DNA of 64,000 bases, from the NCBI GenBank assembly GCA_036782775.1, contig DAIPYJ010000001.1, positions 146,181 through 210,180 of the forward strand. The letters run 5' to 3'. Numbering within the stretch: position 1 is the first letter of the stretch; each line of letters begins with the position of its first letter. Both the position numbers and the translations under genes were made by a program. This DNA is from CF-13 sp036782775. GTDB taxonomy: Bacteria > Chloroflexota > Dormibacteria > CF-121. Positions 43,024-52,268 of this stretch are shown in pieces. The notes under the pieces were generated by a model. It was not told the origin of the DNA. It made no database searches and saw only the letters and a program-made list of their open reading frames with translations.

Positions 43024-44112
43024 ATGGAGGCGGTCCGCAACTGGGTCACCCGATACCGGGTGGCGATCGTGATCGGGCTCATCATTTTGCTGGCGATCAT
43101 TTCCTTTCGGATCGTCAACAGCCTGACCGAGTACCGGCTGGTCATCCCGCTCGACAATGCGGACGGCTTGTACCCGGGGAGCGACGTCCTGATCGCGGGT
43201 GCCAAGGCCGGCAGCGTGCAGGACATCAGCCTCGATGGCAATCAAACCCTGGTCACCATCTCCCTGGACGACGCCTACGCGCCGGTCCATTCGGACGCGA
43301 GCGTGACGGTACGACCGAAGAGTCTGCTCGGTGAGAAGTACGTGGCGCTCGATCCTGGCTCATCCGACGTGCTCTCGTCCGGCTCGCGCTTGCCCAAAAC
43401 CCAGGTCGCGCGATCGGTCGAGCTGCAAGACGTGGTCAACAGCCTCGACGCGCCCACCCGCGACAAGCTGCGCACGCTGGTGATTTCACTCGGCGGCGGG
43501 CTCGCCGGCCAGGGCTTGAACACCAATCAGACCCTGAGCTACGGTCGCCAGGATCTCGATCACCTCTCGGCGATCACGGACGTGCTGGCGGCCCGCGATC
43601 AGGACCTGCAACAAGTGATTCAGGGGCTGGATGCGGTCACCGCCGAGCTGGCCACCAGCGACCGACGAACGCAGCTCGGAGAGCTGATCAAAAATTCCGA
43701 GACACTGCTGCATTCGCTGTCGCTGCAAGATGCGCAGATCAAGGCGCTGCTGGTGAATGCCAATGCTGCCCTGGGCAGGAGCGACAACTCGCTCTCAGGG
43801 ACGGGCGGCCAGCTCAACGAGATTTTCCGTCAGCTCCCGGCGACGGCGAATCTGCTCAGCGGACTCAGCCGCACACTCGCCACCAATACCGACCTGGTGG
43901 TGGCTGACCCGAGGACGTTTGACGCCGACCTCCGGCGCAGCCCGGACGTCTTCGGGGCGCAGGACGGGCAGGGATACGCCACCAGGATCAACGTCGTGCT
44001 CGGACCGTGCGCCGTTGCCGGCTGCAACCCGCCTGCGCTGGTCACGACGAACGGAAGCATTCCGGATTCCTTTGATGCCGTGGTTGGCCTATTGCTCGGA
44101 GGCGCGAAGTGA
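43024..44112 (+). CDS. MlaD/Mce family protein 1
   Basis: 362 residues. One N-terminal membrane anchor (about 12-32) then the MlaD beta-barrel domain (about 38-115), including NADGLYPGSDVLIAGAKAGSVQDI and VTVRPKSLLGEKYVALDPGS. A long helical region follows (about 135-290), containing DVVNSLDAPTRDKLRTLVISLGGGLAGQG. No lipobox. The conserved LLGEKY pattern is in all six paralogues. It is anchored in the membrane and would form part of a lipid-conducting tunnel. Confidence 0.92.
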   Translation: MEAVRNWVTRYRVAIVIGLIILLAIISFRIVNSLTEYRLVIPLDNADGLYPGSDVLIAGAKAGSVQDISLDGNQTLVTISLDDAYAPVHSDASVTVRPKSLLGEKYVALDPGSSDVLSSGSRLPKTQVARSVELQDVVNSLDAPTRDKLRTLVISLGGGLAGQGLNTNQTLSYGRQDLDHLSAITDVLAARDQDLQQVIQGLDAVTAELATSDRRTQLGELIKNSETLLHSLSLQDAQIKALLVNANAALGRSDNSLSGTGGQLNEIFRQLPATANLLSGLSRTLATNTDLVVADPRTFDADLRRSPDVFGAQDGQGYATRINVVLGPCAVAGCNPPALVTTNGSIPDSFDAVVGLLLGGAK

Positions 44113-45140
44113 GGAGCCGCGCCAACCTGCCCGTATTCATCGCCTATGCGGTGATCTCGCTGCTTGCTGCCGGATTCCTTGCTCTACAGATGGGCGGCAA
44201 CTTCCTGCCGGGTGGCTACCGCGTGAACGCCATCTTCAAGACCGGCGCCGACCTCGTGCCAGGCGACGACGTGACCATGGCAGGGTTGCGGGTTGGCAAG
44301 GTCGAAAGCCTGACGCCGTCGTCTGACAGCACCCAGGTGACGATCCTCCTGCAGCACGATTTCGCGCCGGTCTACCAGGATGCCCGCGCCGTCATCCGCC
44401 AGAAGAACCTGCTGGGCGAGACCTACATCGAGATGAATCGTGGCAACGCGCAGCAAGGGAACATCCCCGACGGCGGAACGATCGATGAGAACCATACCCT
44501 CACCCCGGTCGAGATCGACCAGGTGCTGAACGCGCTCGATCCGCAGGTGCGCGACCAGCTCGACATCGTCATCAACAGCCTCGGCCAGGCGACCGCGGGA
44601 CGTGGGGCGGACATGAACGCGTCCGCCTCCGATCTCTCGTCGATCGCCGTCGACCTCCAAACGCTGGCGCACACGCTCGCGAACAACTCCGATCACCTCG
44701 ATGCCCTGATCGCCGACCTGGCCAAGGTGATGCAAACGCTGGCCGCGTGGCATGCCGAATTTCGCGCCCTGCTGACCGATTGGGACAACGTCATGGCCAC
44801 GCTCGCATCGCGCGAGCAAAACCTGCAGGGAACGATCGTCGAGCAGGACCGCGTCATGACCATTCTCGACCAGGCTCTCAGCGGCAGTGCTGCCGGCCAG
44901 CTGCATAGCGCCATCGCCCAGGGTCCGGCGCTGGTCGACAACGCCGACCACTACTTGAGCGGTGCGACGACGATGTTCGGCCTCGTCCAGCAGGCGACGC
45001 CCGGCATCAGCAAATTGTTCGTCGAGCTGGCATCGGTCATGAGCGGATTCGGAACGGCCCAGGAGGATGGTCCCCAGAAGGGAACAAAGGTCCACATGTG
45101 GCGCGTTTACTGCGCCGACTCCTGCTTCACAGCCGGCTGA
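44109..45140 (+). CDS. MlaD/Mce family protein 2
   Basis: 343 residues from a GTG that overlaps the previous stop by four bases. Membrane anchor at about 8-28, MlaD domain about 35-115 with TGADLVPGDDVTMAGLRVGKVESL and IRQKNLLGETYIEMNRG, then helices with VLNALDPQVRDQLDIVINSLGQATAGRGADMN. The end carries a HMWRVYCADSCF segment with two Cys. No lipobox. Confidence 0.92.
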   Translation: MRSRANLPVFIAYAVISLLAAGFLALQMGGNFLPGGYRVNAIFKTGADLVPGDDVTMAGLRVGKVESLTPSSDSTQVTILLQHDFAPVYQDARAVIRQKNLLGETYIEMNRGNAQQGNIPDGGTIDENHTLTPVEIDQVLNALDPQVRDQLDIVINSLGQATAGRGADMNASASDLSSIAVDLQTLAHTLANNSDHLDALIADLAKVMQTLAAWHAEFRALLTDWDNVMATLASREQNLQGTIVEQDRVMTILDQALSGSAAGQLHSAIAQGPALVDNADHYLSGATTMFGLVQQATPGISKLFVELASVMSGFGTAQEDGPQKGTKVHMWRVYCADSCFTAG

Positions 45141-46294
45141 TGGTCAAGCGAATTTTCGTCAGCGTTGCGATGACCGTAGTCTTCGCAGCCGTCTGCCTGA
45201 CGACGCTCACCTTCATCGCGCTCAACATGGGCCTGCACGGACCATGGAGCCGCGAGTACCTGGTCAACGCGGATTTCAGTAGTGCCAACGGCCTCGTGCC
45301 ACAAGCCGAAGTCCGTGTGAGCGGCGTCCATGTCGGGAACGTCCTCGAGATCACCGGGTCGAGCGACGGCGGCGCGCTCGTCAAGATGGCACTTCAACCC
45401 GACATCCACCTGCGCCAGGATGTGCGGGCCGTCATCCGCCCCAAGACGCCGCTGGGTGAGAAATTCGTAGAGCTCGTTCGCCAGGCGGGCAGCACCGAGC
45501 CATATCTGTCGAGCGGGGACACGATCCCCAAGTCACAGACCGGGCAGGCAATCGAGATCGACGACATCCTCAACGCCATGGACGCCCCGACGCGGAAGGC
45601 GATGTCGGAGTCTTTCCGCGAGCTGGGCGTGGCCGTCGACGGGCGGCAGGCAGATATCGCCGCCGCGCTTGCGCCCCTCGACCAGACGATGACCAATCTT
45701 CGGCCGCTGGCCCGGGTCGGTGAGAGCCGGCAGCAGGAGCTCGACCGAATCCTGACCAACCTGAACATCATCATGCAGGCGCTCGCTGACGAACAGGACT
45801 CGCTCGGCCGCATCGTCGATAGCGGCGACTCGGTGATGAGCGCGATCGCCTCACGCGACCAGGCGCTGGCGGGGACGGTGCAGAACGGCGCGGCGGTCTT
45901 CAACTCGCTGGACCAGGCGTTCAGCGGCGTGACCGCGGCCGACCGCGCCTCGCTGCAGAAGAGCCCGGCGACCATCGCCGCCGGCAGGCGAACCTTGAGC
46001 CTGACCAATGCGCAGGTCGACCAGCTGCTCCCCGAGATCCTGCTCGGGCAAATCAGTTATCCGAACGACCAGCTCAATATCAGCAATACCGAATCGATCA
46101 TCCTCGCCCAGGAATGGCTCTCCGCCTTCTCCCAGGTTTGCGGGGCGCCGCAGACGGATTGCCTGCGCATCTTCGGCAATCCTCGAGTCGCACCAGGCCA
46201 GACGCCACAAGCAGGGCTCAGTCCGAATGGACTCCCGAGCGCCCCACCCGACCTGGCGACGCTGCTGTTGCAGCAAACGGGAAAGAAGCCATGA
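45140..46294 (+). CDS. MlaD/Mce family protein 3
   Basis: 384 residues. ATG at 45140 shares a base with the previous TGA (TGATG). Anchor helix about 4-26, MlaD domain with ANGLVPQAEVRVSGVHVGNVLEI and IRPKTPLGEKFVELV, then DILNAMDAPTRKAMSESFRELGVAVDGRQADI and a coiled region. The C-terminal 60 residues contain two Cys (VCGAPQTDCLRIFG) and a Pro/Gly/Gln-rich tail. No lipobox. Confidence 0.91.
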   Translation: MVKRIFVSVAMTVVFAAVCLTTLTFIALNMGLHGPWSREYLVNADFSSANGLVPQAEVRVSGVHVGNVLEITGSSDGGALVKMALQPDIHLRQDVRAVIRPKTPLGEKFVELVRQAGSTEPYLSSGDTIPKSQTGQAIEIDDILNAMDAPTRKAMSESFRELGVAVDGRQADIAAALAPLDQTMTNLRPLARVGESRQQELDRILTNLNIIMQALADEQDSLGRIVDSGDSVMSAIASRDQALAGTVQNGAAVFNSLDQAFSGVTAADRASLQKSPATIAAGRRTLSLTNAQVDQLLPEILLGQISYPNDQLNISNTESIILAQEWLSAFSQVCGAPQTDCLRIFGNPRVAPGQTPQAGLSPNGLPSAPPDLATLLLQQTGKKP

Positions 46295-47313
46295 AGATCC
46301 TGCTTGGGATCGTCGCAACCGGCACCCTGCTCGCCGGGCTGTCTATCGGAGTCTTCGGCGGTCACAGCTACACGCTTACGGCCTACTTCGTCAGCGCCGA
46401 AGGCCTCACGCCGCAGAACGACGTCGTGATCAACGGGGCTCGGGTCGGAAGCGTTACCTCGGTCTCGGTCGCACCCGACGACGGACCAGGCCACGCCGGT
46501 GCCGAGGTCGTCATGCAGATCAACGGCGGCTCGGCACCGCTGCACCGTGGTACGCGTGCGACCATCCGGCCCAAGGGGCTGCTCGGGAATCCATTCATCG
46601 AGGTGAGCCCCGGCCCCCCGAGTGCCGCCGAAATCCCATCCGGCGGGACGCTGCCGCTGCAGGACACCGCGTCACCGGTCGACCTGGACCAGGTGATGGA
46701 CCTTTTCGATCCCCAAACCCGCGCGCGCATCCAGACGCTGACTCGCGAAGGAGGGGCGTCCCTCGCCGGTCGCGGTTCGGACTTGAACACCTTCCTCGCC
46801 GCGCTTCCGGCGATCATGCAGGACACCGCGGCGGTCACCGACAAGATCGCGAAGCAGGACCAGCAGCTCAGCGATCTCGACGTCGAGTTCGACCGGATTG
46901 CGCAGATGATGGCCAGCGAAGACCAGGCATTTCGCCGAGATCTCAGCAATGGGGCCAGCCTGCTGGATGTGACCGCGGCCCACGACGAGCAGCTCAAGGC
47001 CGAGCTGGTCTATGCCGACGGGGCGCTCGGCCAGCTCGCCACCGGGCTCAAAGGGCACGAGCACGACCTCAACACCATGCTCCGGGCGATGCCCTCATTG
47101 CTGGACGAGCTGCAGACGCTGTCTGACCATTCCGCAACCTCACTCGCCATCCTCGATCCCTGCATGTCCGACATCATCCAGACGCTCGCGGAGATGCGCA
47201 GCGCGCAGGCGTATCGCGACGCAACAGGCAACCTGCTGCGCGTGCACCCGTACATCTTTGGCGGCAGCGAACCGGTTAATCCCTCCCGGATCGCCTGCAA
47301 CGGAGGCGGATGA
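46291..47313 (+). CDS. MlaD/Mce family protein 4
   Basis: 340 residues. ATG at 46291 forms ATGA with the previous stop. Very short N-terminus (MKILLG) then anchor helix, MlaD domain with AEGLTPQNDVVINGARVGSVTSV and IRPKGLLGNPFIEVSPG, then VMDLFDPQTRARIQTLTREGGASLAGRGSDLN and helices. Near the end LDPCMSDIIQ and IACNGGG carry Cys. A longer in-frame reading upstream to 46114 is antiregister with gene 3 and is rejected. Confidence 0.91.
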   Translation: MKILLGIVATGTLLAGLSIGVFGGHSYTLTAYFVSAEGLTPQNDVVINGARVGSVTSVSVAPDDGPGHAGAEVVMQINGGSAPLHRGTRATIRPKGLLGNPFIEVSPGPPSAAEIPSGGTLPLQDTASPVDLDQVMDLFDPQTRARIQTLTREGGASLAGRGSDLNTFLAALPAIMQDTAAVTDKIAKQDQQLSDLDVEFDRIAQMMASEDQAFRRDLSNGASLLDVTAAHDEQLKAELVYADGALGQLATGLKGHEHDLNTMLRAMPSLLDELQTLSDHSATSLAILDPCMSDIIQTLAEMRSAQAYRDATGNLLRVHPYIFGGSEPVNPSRIACNGGG

Positions 47314-48752
47314 TGGGCTTAGGCAAACCGTCTCGCCGCGGGATGACGATCGAGCGCCGCTCGCGCGCAGCCGTCGATCAACGGCGATTCCGCGCCGGGC
47401 TGTTTACGCTAGCCGGCCTACTGCTGATCGCGGTCCTGGCGTTCGCGATCAACCTCAGCTTTGGACTGCCATTCAACCTCAGCCTCTCTCCTCCAGGCCA
47501 GGATTATTCGGTTAAAGCCGCCTTCACCGATGCCAATGGAGTCAGCCGCGGTGCGGACGTCGTCATTGCCGGCCACACGGTTGGCCAGGTGACCGACGTC
47601 GAAGTTTCAGGAAAGAACGCCGTGGTCACCATGCGCATCTCGTCGCATTACTCGCCCCTGCATGAGTTCACGACGGCACGCATTCGCTATTCAACCCTGC
47701 TGGCGCAGAAGTACATCGAGGTCAGCCCGGTCAATGGCGGACGTGAGATCCCGGGCGGCGGCACCATCCGCAGCGACAAGACGCTGAGCCCGGTCGACTT
47801 CGACCAGTTCCTCAGCGCGCTCGATCCCCAGACGCGCGCCGAGCTGCAGACCTTGATTCAACAGGCGGGCGGCAGCCTGGATGGGCAGCAGCAAACGATC
47901 AACGACCTGCTGACCCAGCTCAACGGGCTTTCACAGGAATCGGTGGCACCGCTCAGCACCTTTCACCAGCACAGTTCAGACCTCGACCGCATCGTCGCCA
48001 ACCTCGCAATCGTCAGCGACCGCCTGGCCCAGAGCCATCAACAGCTGGGCGACCTGGTTGGCAGCATGAGCCAGGTCACAGGCACCCTCGCCGACAACGA
48101 TCAGGCGCTCGCGTCGTTGATCACGCACCTCAGCAATGTGATGGGCGACTTCAACGCGACACTCGCGGGCAACGAGAAGAACTTCCACACCACGATCGTC
48201 ACGTTGGATCCGCTCGTGGTTCAGCTCAACGGCGCGCTGAGCCTGATCTACGGTGACGCCCAGGTCATGATCGGTCCGATCGATACCGGCAACCACGTCT
48301 TGCAACACGAGTTGCTGAGCGCAACCTCGTGCACGGGCCCGGCGACCTGCGGGCAGCCCGACGGCCAGGGGCACATCCTGCGAGAGTTCCTCCTCACGAC
48401 CACAGCCTCGTGTGACTCCGGAGGTCCCTGCCAGACCGGTCCCGGAGCGGCACCGGGAGCACCGCCTCCGGCATTGAACCTGCCGAGCCTGCCCACGCTT
48501 CAACTGCCGCAGTGCCTGCCAACCCCGTCTCCACCAAAGCTGCCAACCCCGACCCTCTCCCCCCTGCCCTGTCCGTCGGTCAAGTTGCCGACGCCTTCGC
48601 CGACGGCGCCTTGCGTGCCGACGCCCACGCCGCCGAAGCTGCCCACCCCGTCTCCGAGCCTCTCGGTCTGTCCCTCGCTTCCCGGCGTTTCGGTGCCGGT
48701 CGGCTCGATCCCAGACTGGCTGAGCCTGCTGCTATCCGGAGGCGCGTCGTGA
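47310..48752 (+). CDS. MlaD/Mce family protein 5 with proline-rich tail
   Basis: 480 residues, the longest of the six. A basic N-terminal leader (about 1-28), anchor helix (about 30-50), MlaD domain with ANGVSRGADVVIAGHTVGQVTDV and IRYSTLLAQKYIEVSPVNGG, then FLSALDPQTRAELQTLIQQAGGSLDGQ and helices to about 350. From about 375 to 465 the chain is extremely Pro-rich with repeated PTPSPPKLPTP-like units and spaced Cys, ending VGSIPDWLSLLLSGGAS. The tail could extend through or bind the cell wall. Confidence 0.9.
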   Translation: MMGLGKPSRRGMTIERRSRAAVDQRRFRAGLFTLAGLLLIAVLAFAINLSFGLPFNLSLSPPGQDYSVKAAFTDANGVSRGADVVIAGHTVGQVTDVEVSGKNAVVTMRISSHYSPLHEFTTARIRYSTLLAQKYIEVSPVNGGREIPGGGTIRSDKTLSPVDFDQFLSALDPQTRAELQTLIQQAGGSLDGQQQTINDLLTQLNGLSQESVAPLSTFHQHSSDLDRIVANLAIVSDRLAQSHQQLGDLVGSMSQVTGTLADNDQALASLITHLSNVMGDFNATLAGNEKNFHTTIVTLDPLVVQLNGALSLIYGDAQVMIGPIDTGNHVLQHELLSATSCTGPATCGQPDGQGHILREFLLTTTASCDSGGPCQTGPGAAPGAPPPALNLPSLPTLQLPQCLPTPSPPKLPTPTLSPLPCPSVKLPTPSPTAPCVPTPTPPKLPTPSPSLSVCPSLPGVSVPVGSIPDWLSLLLSGGAS

Positions 48753-49825
48753 GAACTCGCCTCAAAGGCGCGCGCCTCGTCGGCTTGCTGGTCGCCGCCG
48801 CCGCGGTTGCATTCGCCGTGCTCGTCTTCCAGCCACTGTCTCTGCCGTGGAGCCAAACGATGCACCTTCGGCTGCAGGCAGGCGCGTACGGCGAGCTCAG
48901 CCCGGGCGCCTGGGTCGAGCTAAGTGGCGCGAAGATCGGATCGGTCGACGCCGTCGACTACCAGAACGGCTACTCGTTGGTGCGCTTCACCGTCGACCGG
49001 CGCTATGCCGGCCAGCTACATGCCGATACCACCGCAGCCATCCGCCCTCACGGTCTCCTCGGCCCCAAGTACGTCTATTTGCAGGGCGGCTCCAACGGCC
49101 AGCTGCGCGACGGCGACCTGATCCCGTTGTCCCGGACGAGCGTCTCCACCGATCTCGACCAGGTGGTGAACACCCTCCAGCCCGATGTCCGCGCCAACCT
49201 CAAGACGATCTTCATCGAGCTCGGGAAAGCCTCCGAGGGTCGAGGGGCGCAGATGAACGCCGCTTTCCAGGCGCTGGGCCAATCGTCTGCCGACGTCTCG
49301 ACGACGACGACCGTCCTGCACAGCCGAGACGTCGACATCGCCAATCTGATCACCGCCAGCGAGCAGCTCGACCGCGATCTGCAGAACGCGCCGATCGACC
49401 GTCAGATCGCGGACACGGATTTCGTGCTCTCCGGCCTGGTCCAGGTGGAGGACGCAATGGGATCGGGGATCGATCACACGGCAGCCGTGATGCAAGAACT
49501 CGATACCGCGATGAGCGGAAACGGCGCCAACCTCGGGCACGTCCTGGCCAAGGGACCAGCGACGATTCAAGAGCTGCAGACGGTGGCGAGCGAACTCGAC
49601 GGCGTCATCACCGGCGTCAATCCGACGCTGCCTTGCCTGATGCAGGCGGTGATGGAAACCAAGTCCGCGTTTTCTGGTGCGGACGGCAACGGCCATTTCG
49701 TGCGCATCGAGGTCGTTCCGACTGGAGTCGGGTCCCCGCCAGACCCAGGTTGCGAACATTCTCCGACGTCTCAGGCGCCCCCACTCCATGACCAGGACCT
49801 GGTGGCCCTCTTCCTTGGCAACTAA
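48749..49825 (+). CDS. MlaD/Mce family protein 6
   Basis: 358 residues from a GTG forming GTGA with the previous stop. Anchor helix about 8-28, MlaD domain with GAYGELSPGAWVELSGAKIGSVDAV and IRPHGLLGPKYVYLQGG, then VVNTLQPDVRANLKTIFIELGKASEGRGAQMN and helices ending near CEHSPTSQAPPLHDQDLVALFLGN. An open frame extending upstream to 48512 overlaps the Pro-rich tail of gene 5 and is rejected. Confidence 0.91.
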   Translation: MRTRLKGARLVGLLVAAAAVAFAVLVFQPLSLPWSQTMHLRLQAGAYGELSPGAWVELSGAKIGSVDAVDYQNGYSLVRFTVDRRYAGQLHADTTAAIRPHGLLGPKYVYLQGGSNGQLRDGDLIPLSRTSVSTDLDQVVNTLQPDVRANLKTIFIELGKASEGRGAQMNAAFQALGQSSADVSTTTTVLHSRDVDIANLITASEQLDRDLQNAPIDRQIADTDFVLSGLVQVEDAMGSGIDHTAAVMQELDTAMSGNGANLGHVLAKGPATIQELQTVASELDGVITGVNPTLPCLMQAVMETKSAFSGADGNGHFVRIEVVPTGVGSPPDPGCEHSPTSQAPPLHDQDLVALFLGN

Positions 49826-49844
49826 GGAGTATGCGCCGCCATCG

Positions 49845-52250
49845 ATGGAAGTCCGAAAACCGCCCGAGCTGCTGACGGTTTTCACAGCGCCCGCACGGCG
49901 GCCGTTCGTGCTGCTGGCGCTGGCAGTCCTGCTTTCAGCGGTGAGCGTTTTTGGAATCCTTCGCTTGCGGCCGGATGCCCGGGTCGACCTGCTCGTCGAT
50001 CAGAACTCAGCCGCATACAAGGATCAAGCGCTCTTCGCCGATACGTTCGGCGCCGACCCCGTGGTGATCGTTGCTCAGCCAACCGGCGGCGGGGCCCTGA
50101 TCACGCCCGACCACCTGGTCGGACTGTCACATCTCGAGGGCAAGCTGCACCTGGCTCCCGGCGTGAAGAAGGTTTACGGCCCGGGCACGCTGGTCAACAC
50201 GCTGGCGATCAGCACCACCACCGTGATGCTGAACGCCTGTGGCCAGGAGGGCAAAGCCGCCGAGAACGCGGCGCGCCAGCAAGCGATCGCGGCCGGCAAG
50301 TCGCAGGCGGAGCAGGACCAGGCGGGCCAGCAGGCATTCGAGCAGGCGGTCAGCGCCTGCGCTCAGCGCTATGCTGCGGCCTTTCCTTCCCTCGGGGTGC
50401 CCGCGATCAACAGTCCGACGTTCATCGCCGGCGTGCTGATGGAACCGGACGGCCAGCACGTGCGCCCGTTCTGGAGCTGGGCCCTCCCCGACACCTCGCA
50501 TGCCGTGATCACGGTCCGCCTCAACCACAATACCTCGCTCGACCAGGTTCGCCGGATCCTGTCGATTGTGAATGGCGCATCGACCGCCGGCGACCTCAAG
50601 GAGTTGCATGACCTTCGGTTCGTGGCCACCGGCTCGCCCGTCCTCACCCTCTCGGTTGCGGACGCCGTCTTCACCTCGCTGAAGTTCCTGGTGCCGATCG
50701 CGCTGCTCGTGGTGCTCTTGGTCGCCTTGCTCGCGCTGGGGCGCGGCACGCTGTTCACGATCGTGGTCGCCGGCGTGGCCGCGCTGTGGACGGGCGGGCT
50801 GGCGGGATGGATGGGCGTTCCCGTAACGCCTGCCACGCTGGTCGTTCTGCCGGTGGTTCTCGGGCTGGCGACCGACTATTTCATCCAGTCGGTGAACCGG
50901 ATGATGGACGCCGACATCGCGGCTGGAGAGCGGCTCGCCGCTGCGGCTCGAGGCGTGCTTCCCGCGACCGGGCTGGCCGCGCTCGCGACCGCCGCGGGGA
51001 TGCTCGCCTTCGCCATCTCCGGCATCCCGCTGGTGCGCCAATTCGGTCTCTTCATGGCACTGGGCGTCGTCATGGCATACCTGGCGAATTACCTGGTGGG
51101 GCTGCCAGCGCTTGGCCTGCTGATCCGCAGGGCCCCCGCTGTCTTCGAGCCGACCCGGCTTCGGCGAGTTAGCGGACCTCGGCTGCGTGCGCTCGGCGGG
51201 TTGTCTGCGGCGGCCGCGATCGTCATCAGCGTCGCCGGCCTCCTGGGCTGGGCGGGGCTCCCCGCCATCAAGATGCAGACGGATCCCAGCCGGCTCGTTG
51301 CGCCCGGCGATCCGGCGCTGGCCCAGGCGGAACAGGTTCGCCAGGCGATCGGGGTTGCGGGCGAGATCGACCTGGTGCTGCAGGGCACCGATGCATCGAG
51401 CGCTACCGCCGTGCAGTGGCTCGACAGCACGAGCAAGTCTGTCGTCGCCAACTCGCAGGGGGACCTACGCCAACTCGAGAGCCTGCCCGGATTCCTGGCC
51501 GGTTTCAACCAGGGCACGCTGCCCGACCCGAATCGCACCTCGCTGATCCTCAGCCGCATCCCGGGTTATTTCAGCGGCGCCGTCTACGATCCGAAGACGG
51601 ACCAGGCGCTTGCCATCCTCGGCCTGACGAAGGTCACATCCGTGGAACGCGAGCAGGCGCTCGTCAGCGACCTCAACCGTGCGAGCTCAAGCGCGCCCTC
51701 AGGCTATCGCGCCTATCCGGCCGGGCTTGCCGTGATCGCCGATCAGGCGTTGACCGAGCTGCAGCGCGAGCAGCTGATCCTCACCGGCCTCGCCATCCTG
51801 CTGGTGCTGGCGGTTCTGTTGCTCGCCTACCGCCGCCCGATGCCGGCGCTGCTCGCCATCCTGCCGACGCTGGTCGCCGCCGGCGCCGCGACCGCGCTGC
51901 TCTTCCTCGTCGGCGCCGTTTTCAACCTTCGATCGAGTCCCATCACGATCCTGTTGGGCGGCGTTGTGGTCGCCTTCGCGACCGAATTCGGAGTACTCTG
52001 GCTGGCGCGCTACCGGGCTGAGCGCACCGCCGGGCTGGAACCGGAAACCGCGTCGGCGACGGCGTCGGCCGGCGTCGGTCCCGCGATCGCCGCCTCGGCC
52101 CTGGCGCTAATCGCCGGCTTTGCGGTCCTCGCGATCAGCCCGGTGCCGGCCGTGCGCGACTTCGGGCTGTGGAGCGCCTTCGATCTCCTGCTGGCCAGCG
52201 CGGCCGTGCTTATCCTGCTGCCGCCGCTCTCCCGCAGCTGGCTCAGATAA
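49845..52250 (+). CDS. MMPL/RND family transporter linked to the mce operon
   Basis: About 801 residues with the RND layout: one helix, an outer loop domain, five helices, a second outer domain and further helices. Seen: LALAVLLSAVSVFGILRLRPDARVDLLV at the start, VLPVVLGLATDYFIQSVNRMMDADIAAGERLAAAARG with the transmembrane-4 Asp, and ILLGGVVVAFATEFGVLWLARYR near the end. The first outer loop has an Ala/Gln-rich helix (around 145-185) and Cys. It starts 19 bases after mce gene 6, with AAGGAG 15 bases upstream, so probably exports or hands over lipid for the same system. Confidence 0.88.
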   Translation: MEVRKPPELLTVFTAPARRPFVLLALAVLLSAVSVFGILRLRPDARVDLLVDQNSAAYKDQALFADTFGADPVVIVAQPTGGGALITPDHLVGLSHLEGKLHLAPGVKKVYGPGTLVNTLAISTTTVMLNACGQEGKAAENAARQQAIAAGKSQAEQDQAGQQAFEQAVSACAQRYAAAFPSLGVPAINSPTFIAGVLMEPDGQHVRPFWSWALPDTSHAVITVRLNHNTSLDQVRRILSIVNGASTAGDLKELHDLRFVATGSPVLTLSVADAVFTSLKFLVPIALLVVLLVALLALGRGTLFTIVVAGVAALWTGGLAGWMGVPVTPATLVVLPVVLGLATDYFIQSVNRMMDADIAAGERLAAAARGVLPATGLAALATAAGMLAFAISGIPLVRQFGLFMALGVVMAYLANYLVGLPALGLLIRRAPAVFEPTRLRRVSGPRLRALGGLSAAAAIVISVAGLLGWAGLPAIKMQTDPSRLVAPGDPALAQAEQVRQAIGVAGEIDLVLQGTDASSATAVQWLDSTSKSVVANSQGDLRQLESLPGFLAGFNQGTLPDPNRTSLILSRIPGYFSGAVYDPKTDQALAILGLTKVTSVEREQALVSDLNRASSSAPSGYRAYPAGLAVIADQALTELQREQLILTGLAILLVLAVLLLAYRRPMPALLAILPTLVAAGAATALLFLVGAVFNLRSSPITILLGGVVVAFATEFGVLWLARYRAERTAGLEPETASATASAGVGPAIAASALALIAGFAVLAISPVPAVRDFGLWSAFDLLLASAAVLILLPPLSRSWLR

Positions 52251-52268
52251 GCCGGTCGCTCAAAGGAA

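Noticed and set aside
48434..48725. The Pro-rich tail considered as a tandem repeat or CRISPR-like array
   Set aside because: The DNA repeat units are irregular and in frame with a coding sequence; there are no spacers.
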